A stretch of DNA of 64,000 bases from Massospora cicadina (taxonomy: Eukaryota; Entomophthoromycota; Entomophthoromycetes; Entomophthorales; Entomophthoraceae): contig JAKSZP010008011.1 of the NCBI GenBank assembly GCA_022478985.1, positions 1-64,000 of the forward strand. The letters run 5' to 3'. Position 1 is the stretch's first letter, and every line of letters begins with the position of its first letter. The position numbers and the translations under genes are program-made. Below, piece by piece: positions 24,061-33,081 of this stretch. Under the pieces are notes generated by a model. That model did no database searches and was not told the DNA's origin. It saw only the letters and a list, made by a program, of their open reading frames with translations.

Positions 24061-24517
24061 CCCTGACGCCCCCCATCTCCCCAAAAAGTTGCAACTGTAA
24101 TTGCAATCAAACTGCCCAAGACTCATAAAATGTGGCCCTCATGCAGTTTTCCAGCGGTGGTGCCCTTAGTTTGGAAAAAGGAAAAAGTAATGTAAGTCCA
24201 GGGGAACGTCCCCTGTGCATAGATCGGTCTCTATTCCCATTTCATAATAAAAAGGGGCTGAAGAGGGTGGCTGTATCCCTCATCACCCAGGGCAACCTCG
24301 CTCACATGGTAGATGAGTGCTGGGTAACAGCCTTCCTTCTTCAGATCCCTCCCCCATTACCCTCTCTCACCTCAGCTGAACTTGTTAGCTGGATTTAGAA
24401 AATTTGCACTGAGATCACCGAATCAAAGTTGAAGGGTTCAAGACCAATGGGATCAAAGCTGGATGATTGGAAGATGCATACTTAAAAAGGGACAAATGTC
24501 AAATTATTGGCCAGAAT

Positions 24518-25948
24518 TATCATGAAAATGGCAGAAAAAGTTTAGACTGACCTGCCAGTCGGAATGTGTGAGCCCCCAGAAAGCAAGCCAGAATGCCAGA
24601 GGCATTGCCGCACATATGGTTTTGTATGGAGCCAGTCATTGGGAAACAATAAATCGTTGGTGCAGGGCTATAGTTAATAGCAACCTGAGAACAAACCAAA
24701 TAAAGACTGCTTCAGACATTGAAGGTCTTGCTGCAAGGGGTGGTACCACAGGTATGGTTTCTACAAGATCACCAGTATATGGGGTTGTTTCAACTAGAGA
24801 GACAAAGGGGTGGATCCTTGCTTGAAGATGGTGGATGTAGGGACACAAGATCCCAGTATACTGTTGGCAAAAGTTTGCAATGACAGGGTTGAATTGCCAG
24901 AAGTATTTAGCTCGCTTTATCCAGTGTATGACGGTGGGGCCATAGTGACCATTAGTACTGGTAGAACCCATCCAGTATAAGGGCTGATGGGCCATCACAG
25001 AAAAGCCATTGGGAATGCAGCCAGAAGGATATCAATAAAATCAAAATTGATAATTTTTTTTGCAAATTTTTATTGTAAGGAAAGTAAATAAAATTGACCA
25101 ACGATTTTCTCAGTGCAATGCAACTGATTAAATAGTGGTCAATTGATGCGGGGACAAGCTAGGATTGAGACCCTCAATTTTAACCTAACTGGAGAATTAT
25201 TTGGGAATGGAGGCAGATAAGTTCACTGGAAACTGACATTGAAGAATTTGGCAGCAGGCTGAGTCACTGTTGGTTTGACCTTAAATCTCTGAACTGAGGC
25301 TCAGCTACATTTTTGATGGTTGGCACAACAGCATTTGGCTTGACAAGCTGTGGGAATCCCCCAAGGCCACCCCACATAGAGGCAGTCCCAATTGGTTGGG
25401 AATGGGTTCAGGATGCCCAACCCACCCATGCCTGGTTGTTGGCCATACATTCAGTCAAAAGCGTTGCATTGGCTGCGATACTCAATTTTCCAGAAGGGAG
25501 CTTTGAACCCTCATCAATGGTGTCCAATGCTACTACCTGCATGTCGGAGATCATCCCCAACAATTTTGGGAGGGGGTTAATTTTTATGATCATGGTGTTG
25601 GCTGAATCGAAACTGTTGGTGACTCTGGCCAATGAATCAGTCTTCATCCCTTTTTGACTATATGGGATCCAATCATCGAGCTTGTTCCCACTTGATTTTG
25701 GACCGATCAATTTCATTTTGGCTATCTTGGCACAGATTTCCCTGATTAGATGTCTTAGTTCTGCTGAGGTGAGTGTGGGCAATGGGGGAGGGATCTGAAG
25801 CGGGAGGGCTGTTATCCAGCACTTGTCTACCATGTGGGTGAAGTCACCCTGGATAATGAGGGGTACAGCCACCCTCTTTGATACCTTCTTACTTTGGAAT
25901 GGGAAAAGAGCCTGATAAATGCACAAGGGATGTTTCCCGGGACTTACA
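24518..25948 (-). mobile_element. Solo LTR (element C family) inside the element C 3' LTR
   Basis: The right edge ends GGGACTTACA, the reverse complement of the TGTAAG start shared by this LTR family. The left edge TATCATGAAAAT aligns with the family end TGTCAGGCAAAC. Five-base flanks AGAAT (24513-24517) and GGAAT (25949-25953) differ by one base. There is no internal region, so it is a solo LTR left by LTR-LTR recombination. It is 1431 bp rather than about 1160 because of an unusual block at about 24646-25003. Confidence 0.82.
25330..25948 (-). CDS. LTR-internal ORF 1, solo LTR copy (longest open copy)
   Basis: From the LTR start the minus strand is open for about 180 codons down to 25408. 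It includes VSKRVAVPLIIQGDFTHMVD, IREICAKIAKMKLIGPKSSG, KLDDWIPYSQKGMKTDSLA and KLSIAANATLLTEC. After a stop the same frame still resembles the other copies to about 25330. Peptide order and spacing match the copies at 19439-19956 and in the LTR at 52622-53784, although the DNA has diverged. No known domain recognised. The open frame also extends rightward to 26256 through antisense of the host LTR, which I consider accidental. Confidence 0.45.
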
Positions 25949-26584
25949 GGAATTGTGGACAGTTTGACTTGGTCACCAATATGATCATTGATGCTAACCC
26001 TCCCCCAAAAAAATTGTTGGAGATGATCCCCGATGTATGATGGTATATTTAGAAACCATTGCTGAAAGTTCAAAACCTCTATCTGGAAAATCAGGAGTTG
26101 CAGCCAATGTAACTCTCTTGACTGAATGAATGGCCCAGCAACTGGGAACAGGCAGGTTGGGCATCCCAAACCCATTTCCAACCATTTGAGACTGCCCCTA
26201 CATGGTGTGGCCCTGGGAAATTCCTGCTGCTTGTCTGGCCAGATGTCATCACGCAAATGACAGAAATGTAGTGAGCCTCAGTTCAGGCATTCAAGGTCAA
26301 ACTGACAGTAACTCAGCCTGCCACTGAATCCTTTGATGTGTGTTCCCATTAAGATTATCTGCCCCCCTCCCCATAAATTCACCAGTTAGGTCAAACTTGA
26401 GGGACCCAATCCCTGCTTGTTCCCACATCAATCAACCACTATTTAATCAGTGGCCTTGCACTGAGAAAATTGTTGGTCAGTTTTCTTCCTTTATTCTTCC
26501 AATAAAAACCTTTCCCCAATTTCAGTTTTTTATTTTAATAACAAACTGCCTTTTCCGCTAGTATTCCAACACCCCTTAAGGTTT

Positions 26585-26803
26585 ATGAGAATATTCATCT
26601 GGTATTTTAACTGGTTTCTATACACAATTTTGGCTCATACACAATTATTGGTGGAACTCCTTCTCAGTTCCATAACTGTCATAATAGCAGCAGTGCCTCT
26701 GGCATCCTGGTTTGCTGTTTGTGTGCTTCAGCACTTAGGCTGGCAGGCTGGTCTAATTTTAACTTGCTGTTTGCCTGACATAAGCTCTCCAGAGAAGAAT
26801 TAA
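26585..26803 (+). CDS. LTR-internal ORF 2 (small hydrophobic protein), element C 3' LTR copy
   Basis: This is the longest open copy of the small LTR frame, 72 codons from ATG at 26585. The predicted peptide has an aromatic start (MRIFIWYFNWFLYTILAH), then LVELLLSSITVIIAAVPLAS and WFAVCVLQHLGWQAG, and then a Cys-Cys pair in LILTCCLPD just before the LTR end. The last residues are read from DNA outside the LTR. The hydrophobic centre suggests one membrane span. No family recognised. It is open where the 5' LTR copy has stops. Confidence 0.35.
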   Translation: MRIFIWYFNWFLYTILAHTQLLVELLLSSITVIIAAVPLASWFAVCVLQHLGWQAGLILTCCLPDISSPEKN

Positions 26804-27254
26804 GAATGATATGAGCCAAGAGGTCATTATGAGAACTTAACAAGAGTGAACATGAATGAGCATTTGTAATTGCACCGCAAAATGAATATTGATAGTAAGA
26901 GTCTTCTGTCAAGGATGAGGGGAAAATCAGGAATTGAGGATTTCAAAACAAGAATCCTGAATGTGATATTAGGTCATATGCCCTGACAGGGGGAAAACTG
27001 AAACCTGGGATTAATATTATCACAAGTAGATTGATCAGCCCAGTATAAAAGAAGGTCATGGAGACTGCACTCTGAGTAGGCAGTAGCAAGGAGAAAGAGG
27101 AAGAGAGCCACATACTAAAGGTTATCCCAAGCAGCATTAAGTACTGATTGATCATACTTCACTTGAACAAATAAAGTAATTGACCAAGTGTCTAAAGTGG
27201 TGTTCTCCTGCTCCAATCCTTTTCTTGCTAGAAATCTAGGCAAGAGGGAGGATA
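26781..27254 (+). other. 3' spacer of element B, last part
   Basis: This is the end of element B's internal region, between nested element C and the 3' LTR. It ends in a purine-rich tract (GGCAAGAGGGAGGATA, 27239-27254), a probable polypurine primer. On the minus strand 26943-27155 gives a hydrophobic open frame that may belong to the antisense reading frame. Otherwise nothing is recognised. Confidence 0.5.
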
Positions 27255-28385
27255 TGTTAGGATTTTTACCCATATTCCCAGCCAACTAAATTACCAGGGA
27301 TTGCTAGGGGATAATTCTCTAATGTGAAGTGAATTGGATATCAGTTAACTCTAATTTTGAGGTAACAATGTTCAGGGGTTTTAGTTTATTTGCCTGGGTT
27401 GGATCCATCATAGATTAATCTGGACAAATGCTTAAGATCTCATTGGGCAGAGTTGCCAATAAAATAGGGGTATCTGATAGTTGGTCAACTATCAGGTATA
27501 CCAATTGGGATTGATCAGGTTTCATCACTGACCAATTGAAAATTTAAGGATCAAGTTGCGAGGTGAGTGATACTGCCTGCAACTAGCAAATCAATCAGTA
27601 GGTTCACAACCTGCCTTAATGGGTAACAAGTCCCATTATCTAAGCAGGTTGCTTACCAAATATGGTTGGTTCACTTAGATCAAGAGCAAAACTTTAGAGA
27701 CATGTTTTCTGATTCTTTCTATTTTAGGTCTCAAGGATGACCAATGATGAAATCCTAGCCAGGATAGGGAAGACCATTGCTGATAAGATGAGGATGGGTA
27801 ATTTGATAGCAACAGCTGCTATTTTATTGAAGAGGTGCCAATTGAGGGTTGGGCACTGAATTCCTACTATAAATTTCCTAAGGAATTTACTACTAAAAAT
27901 AGTAATTACCAAACCATCAATCACCAGAGTATTATCTGAATATACTTTATCAGAATCCATTTTGAGTCCTATCCTTTCCCAAGAAAATTATTGCTGTGTT
28001 CTCTAATTGGGAGACTCTTTAGGATAAAAAGTAAGGATCTGAGCAGGGATCTAGAGAAGAAGCTGAATTAAATCAGGGATTGCTACTGACAGTGTGTCAA
28101 CAGAGAAACTGTAAACAGGGATCCGAGCATAGATTGAGTTAGGCAGTATCATGGATTGAATCCCTATTCAGGATATTATAATATTTTGAGAGGAAATACT
28201 AGCCAAGCGTTGGGCCAAATTCTAGTACTTCAATTCAACTACGGATAATAGTCTTCATACTATTAACAACATTATATTTCACTATCAAAATGATGCTGAG
28301 AATTGCACAACAATGAACCTGTGCAGTCAACACATTTATAGGGGTTATTGGCTGAGAATAATCAGAAAACCTATAAATTTTAACA
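27255..28385 (+). repeat. 3' LTR of element B
   Basis: It starts TGTTAGGATTT and ends AATTTTAACA, aligning end to end with 9558-10686. GCTGG at 28386-28390 is the right target duplication. Confidence 0.9.
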
Positions 28386-28390
28386 GCTGG

Positions 28391-29935
28391 TATGAGTCAA
28401 GTGATTTAAAGATCCAACTTGCCCCTTATAGCCTCCGAGTAATCCATTTACTTAAGCCTATTATTTAAAATTAAATTTTATAAACCCATAGCCTGTACTG
28501 TAGAACTCCTTTACCACCTCCACGTTACAACCCTTCTATGGTATCAGACCCTATAGCCTTTAACCAAGTTTTTCTGTAAAGCCTTAACCGGGAGACAGAT
28601 CTTGGTTAAAGGGTTGAGCTACCAAATCTCTATCGAACCCGTGATCCCACTATAGTTATACTATACCATCGGAGGACAACAGTACCAAGTATTTTGCATC
28701 AGGTTCAGGAAACGGTAGCCTTACAGAAGGCCTTCTAGGATAAAGCGGACACTTATCTGGTACCTTCACTTTACAAAATAAAACCCTTAAGGTGGTTCCT
28801 TTGGTTGACGAGGCGGATTTAAAACTATAACCTTGAATGTATACTTTGACAGGAAGGCCAGCTTGAGCAATTTTGGGGATTTGGCTTCACTTTACAGCCA
28901 TCGTGACGGTTATACCAATTGACACTAAAAAGGTCGGGGCCGGGTTGATTTTATAATAAAGTTAACCAGAGATGTGAACTTTAATAGGTTCCCCTAAGGG
29001 CAGCACGCTTTTTTATCAAAGCTACGTCCTCGACGTATCATCCCTTATCTATAATGTTAACCCTCTTCAGATAATAATATTACTTAGATTGCAACCCGAT
29101 CAGAGCCAAGGTCGCCCCCTCACCTGATGTTCCTAGATATTGCTTACGATCACTTGAACCACTTACCTACTTTTCAGCTCGGTGACTTATAGTTATAACG
29201 TGGATCGGATACCAAACTCATATCTCTAGAAAAATAGTCCCCCATCCCCCTTTAACTTTACGTATGTCCACAACGGTAAGGTTTTATAAGGGGATTATTA
29301 TTAGCTCTGGTGGGTTGATGGTACACTTTATACCTCAACATAAAGTTAAGAAAAGTTTCCCCACCATCCTAACAGGTTAACTAAATCAAGTATCTGATAC
29401 CGGGGCGATTATTAAAAATATCCAAAATACCAAAGTTTATAACGGCTAACCACCGCCTCAAAGATGAAAAAGTTAACCTTAATTTTTTTAATAAGCTACA
29501 TTCTGCCCAAGGCCTAAAGCTCAATCGTTGCCACCGATGCTAAGCATTCATAGATATCACGACCGGTTATCGAACCTAACTGAGGTCTAGCGTAGATAAA
29601 GTATCCAATGGTATCCCGAGCAACTTATAGAGATAAGGTCTATTCCACTACCTACATTATAAACAATCAAACGGATGCGTTTATTTTATACTGCAGCAGC
29701 CGATATAAAACTTTTATGGATTAAATACGCTTCAATAATTAAAAAAAGATTACCAGTTCAGATATTTATTAAGTAATGCTCAGATAGGCTTCAGTTACCA
29801 ACCCAGGTGGTAGAAACCAATTTCGAAAAAGGTCGTACCCTACGGCTGCTAACAAGCGAAAGATCTATACCGTTAGGACCTTCAAATAAGAACGAGGAGG
29901 AACGTTAGCTTAAAGATAAAAATAAAAGGAAGATT
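28391..29935. other. Spacer upstream of the kinesin
   Basis: No conserved domain or RNA gene was recognised on either strand. The base composition is higher in GC than in the arrays at 35-42 kb. Short open frames are broken by many stops. It may contain the kinesin promoter or an old repeat; I see nothing that decides this. Confidence 0.4.
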
Positions 29936-30059
29936 TAACCAAATCCCAAATTAAATTAACCAAATCCCAAATTTAATTAACTAAAGCCCAAATTAAATTA
30001 ACCAAAGCCCAAATTAAATTAACCAAATCCCAAATTAAATTAACCAAAGCCCAAATTAA
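29936..30059 (+). repeat. 21-bp tandem repeat before the kinesin gene
   Basis: About six copies of a unit close to AATTAAATTAACCAAAGCCCA, in two variants (AAATCCCA and AAAGCCCA). It ends about 320 bp before the kinesin ATG. A regulatory role is possible but not shown. Confidence 0.85.
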
Positions 30060-30381
30060 AGGTTAATCTATTCGAGGTGGACCGAAAGTAAAATTTAACG
30101 CGGGGGCCAAAGACAAAGCCAAAGGGTTTGTAAACTTTAAAACCTCCCATGGGACCTTCAAGTTTATAGGGTAGGGGATAGGATTCGTAAAAATTGAAAT
30201 TTCGATAGATAAAAACTCCGAAACCGGTTGACGATAAAATTTCGGGGATCCGGACGCCAGGCCCAAACTTTAAAATCAAGTTGGGGTGAATCGGTCCATT
30301 TAAAGTTTTACGAGCTCCCCTTAAATCTTCCTAACCAAATTTAAAAGGCTGAACCTTTAGGCCAACGTTTAAGTTTGAAAT

Positions 30382-33081
30382 ATGCTTGACTCAACCGAGG
30401 CGGGTGGTACAGCTGAAACGGCTACCGAGGCGACGAAGGACACGCCTTCTGAGTTCGTCAGCCGAATCCGGCCCCCCTCCAGGTTAGGTGCGCCGATCGA
30501 CATTGAGGGGATCAAAAGATTAAGGAGAGGACGAGGTCAGCGGTGGCCGAGTCATCAACGGGGAGGAAGCCCAAAACCCCGGAGAAGAACCTCAAGCGGT
30601 CAGCCTCCGTTGCGACCCCCCAACTTTAAACAACAAGAGGCCAAGACCGGTCCCTTCCCCTAAAAGGAACTTGCACCGGGCGGCCCCCAAGCCCGCCCCC
30701 CCGGCTCATCACCGTCACCAAAACGACGGCAGTGACGAGGGCAAACCGCACCCCACCCAAACCGAGGGCCAGGGAGCCCGGGGTCACGGTGGGGGCCGGT
30801 ACCAGAGCTAGCGTAAATGGTTCGAGGGCCAACCACTCCAGATCCTCACTGGAAAATAGTGGTAGCATCGGCAACCTCAGCCACCTCTCAAACGATACCG
30901 ACGCCCCCGTCCCCAAACCTAAACTGATTAAGCGGTCCGCCTGGGATACCAAGGTAGCCTTGGGTAAAAACGCTTCTAAACAGTAAACTAGGGCCGCCTC
31001 GAGGATAGCGAGAAGGTGATACGGTACCTGAAATACGAGCTCAAACAGCACCACCAGGCGATCCAAGAGATCACCGGTAACCTTACCGAGAGCCAGCGGC
31101 GCAGTAAGTTGCTTTAGGGCGGTCCACAGCCTAACTTGACCTCCAGTCGACGCGCTAGAGGCGTCCAAGCAGAGCTTAAAGGATAGGGCCGACGCCAAAG
31201 CTAGGGAGAATGAGGGTAACCTCGACAGGATCGAGCAGCTTAAAGGGGAGCTCGAGGTAAGTTGCGCCACGGGCGGCAGGTTTAAGCCTCGGTGCCATTA
31301 GGCTTGCCACGTCAACCACGCGGGAAAGGTCCAACAGCTCCAAACTCGGCACGAGCTGGCCCTGAAAAGTTTCGAGGGCCGGGTCGACATCCTCAACCGG
31401 GAGAAGGAGCTCCTTACCAAAGAGCTGAGAGATGTGACCACCGCACTCGAAAGGGAGAGGGTGGATTGTCAGAGGTTGACGGTAAACTGGTTGGTTGGAT
31501 TCGGCGCTGATGGGTTGTTAGCAAACCCTTACGGAGCAGACGGCCAGCTATTCCAAGATGCTGGGCGAAAAGGGGGCGTTGGACGCGTGCCTTAAGGTGA
31601 GGGACTGATTTGGCGTAGCTGATGCCGCTCAAAAGAAAGCCCACGAGGATATCGGCGCGCGCGACCGCCACATCCACACCTTGACCGAGCAGCTGGCTCA
31701 AAGCCGCGAGACGGTGGCGTCGCTCGAGACCCGGATCCGCGAGGAGGAGACGGTCCGCCGCCAGCTCCACAATACCATCCAGGAGCTCAAGGGCAACATC
31801 CGCGTCTTCTGTCGGGTCCGCCCGCCCATAGGTAGAGTTGCCATGGCTCGAGCTAACGTGCGGAGGCGCCGAAAAAGATATCCCCGGCACGCTCACCCAC
31901 CTCGCGTTTCCCGACCAAGAAAGCGACGCCAAGTTGATCGAGCTTAAGCAGGTCAAGGTAGGTTAAATTAACCCCTTGAAGCTGAAGATGCAGGAATCGT
32001 CCCTGTCCAAGGCCATCCACAAGACCCACCCGTTCACCTTCGACAAGGTAAGCGAGCCCATATGGAAACGCTAAAGGCCAGGTATTCCTGCCGACCAGCA
32101 CGCAAGAGGAGGTGTTTTCGGAGATCTCGCAGCTGGTGCAATCGGCGCTGGATGGCTACCCGGTCTGCATCTTTGCGTAAGCTGGATTTGCGGCCCCGCT
32201 AACCTTCCAGTTATGGCCAAACCGGCTCGGGAAAGGTACCTTACGGCTGGCCTAGCTTACCCACTAGACGTTTACGATGGAGGGCCCCACCGTATCCGAT
32301 CCTTCATCTGAAGGCATGATCCCACGCGCCGTGACCCAGATCTTCGAGAGCGCCGAGAAGCTAAAGGCGAAGGGGTGGCGGTACCAGCTGGTATGCCAGT
32401 TTGTGGAGATCTACAACGAGGCCCTCCACGACCTGCTGGGGTCGGGCGACTCCAAGAAGCACGAGATCAAGCATGACCCGGTGGGGAAAACCACCGTCAC
32501 CGAGGTGGTGACCAGTAACGTTTACCGAAAATCCCTTTAAAGCTATGTAGGGGAAGTTAGGAGCCCCCGCGAGGTCCACTCGCTCCTGGCCCGGGCCTCC
32601 TCCAACCGGGCGGTGGCCTCGACCAACTGCAACGAGCGCTCCTCCCGCAGCCACAGCGTGTTTACGATGCGCCTGTCGGGGCGCAACGGGCTCACGGCGG
32701 AGACCTCCGAGGGCGTCCTCAACCTCATCGACCTGGCGGGCTCCGAGTCGCTCACCAAGTCCGGCTCGGCGGGCGAGCGGCTCAAGGAGACGCAGGCCAT
32801 CAACCGGTCGTTGAGCTGCCTCAGCGACGTCATCTACGCCCTCTCCAGCCAGAGCCCCCACATCCCCTACCGCAACTCGAAGCTGACGTATTTGCTGCAG
32901 AACTCCCTCGGCGGCAACTCGAAGACCCTCATGTTTGTGAACGTCTCGCCACTGGTGGAGAACTCCCAGGAGACTCTGTTCTCCCTCCAGTTCGCCACGA
33001 AGGTATTCCCGCCCGGCTTCCCGCCTAACGTTTAAGGTCAACGCCTGCCATATCGGAACCGCTCGGAAGAACCCCCGCTAG
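30382..33081 (+). CDS. Kinesin-14 motor protein, C-terminal motor (Kar3/KlpA type)
   Basis: A minus-end-directed microtubule motor of spindle and nuclear movement in fungi. The inferred spliced frame is 728 aa: low-complexity basic tail, coiled coil (about 30990-31780), neck [15 protein letters not shown] (about 31786-31830), then the motor at the C-terminus. Visible motor motifs are [14 protein letters not shown] (P-loop), SSRSH at 32640-32654, IDLAGSE at 32726-32746 and [11 protein letters not shown]. The end is a family-typical [13 protein letters not shown] and TAG at 33079-33081. Introns that keep the frame: 30954-30991, 31104-31146, 31257-31328, 31482-31539, 31597-31635, 31832-31865, 31952-31981 (or 31958-31987), 32048-32081, 32177-32210, 32236-32267, 32515-32550, 33003-33036. 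An additional weak one at 30609-30637 would join the N-terminal exon. GC-rich exons contrast with the surrounding repeats. Tail exon structure and start are the least certain parts. Confidence 0.88.

Larger units (their letters stand above)
19323..26780 (+). mobile_element. Chromodomain Ty3/gypsy element C (Tf1/sushi type), gag deleted
   Basis: The left LTR (19323-20479) and right LTR (24191-26780, interrupted) both start TGTAAG and end TGACA. Flanks TAATC (19318-19322) and TAAGC (26781-26785) differ by one base and fit a 5-bp target duplication. The internal part starts almost directly with protease, so gag is missing. RT, RNase H, integrase and a C-terminal chromodomain follow, the order seen in fungal chromoviruses. 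Stops and frameshifts break pol. No TGG primer site like that of A, B, D and E follows its LTR; Tf1/sushi elements are known to self-prime, which would fit but is not shown here. Confidence 0.88.
24191..26780 (+). repeat. 3' LTR of element C, split by a solo LTR
   Basis: It starts TGTAAGTCCAGGGG after a purine-rich tract (GGAAAAAGGAAAAAGTAA) and ends TTGCCTGACA at 26780. Positions 24191-24517 and 25949-26780 align with the 5' LTR; the middle is a foreign solo LTR on the opposite strand. Confidence 0.88.
9558..28385 (+). mobile_element. Ty3/gypsy LTR retrotransposon B with nested insertions
   Basis: Two homologous LTRs of about 1.13 kb lie at 9558-10686 and 27255-28385, both starting TGTT and ending AACA. 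The five bases GCTGG occur immediately left of the first (9553-9557) and right of the second (28386-28390), so these are the two ends of one insertion although they are 18.8 kb apart. Internal order is primer-binding site, gag, protease, RT/RNase H, integrase, then a long spacer. That spacer was hit by a small LTR element (16656-18448) and by element C (19323-26780). Removing both leaves roughly 9.6 kb. All genes are broken by stops and frameshifts. Confidence 0.9.

Noticed and set aside
25949..26256. Upstream extension of the 282-codon minus-strand frame
   Set aside because: This part is antisense to the host LTR's own reading frame and joined to ORF 1 only by the insertion junction.
30626..31270. 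214-codon open frame antisense to the kinesin
   Set aside because: GC-rich exons of the kinesin give long antisense frames by chance; it has no domain and the sense gene is clear.
32361..33041. 226-codon open frame antisense to the kinesin motor
   Set aside because: It covers conserved motor codons on the other strand and includes intron sequence; low-complexity Arg/Leu/Gly product.
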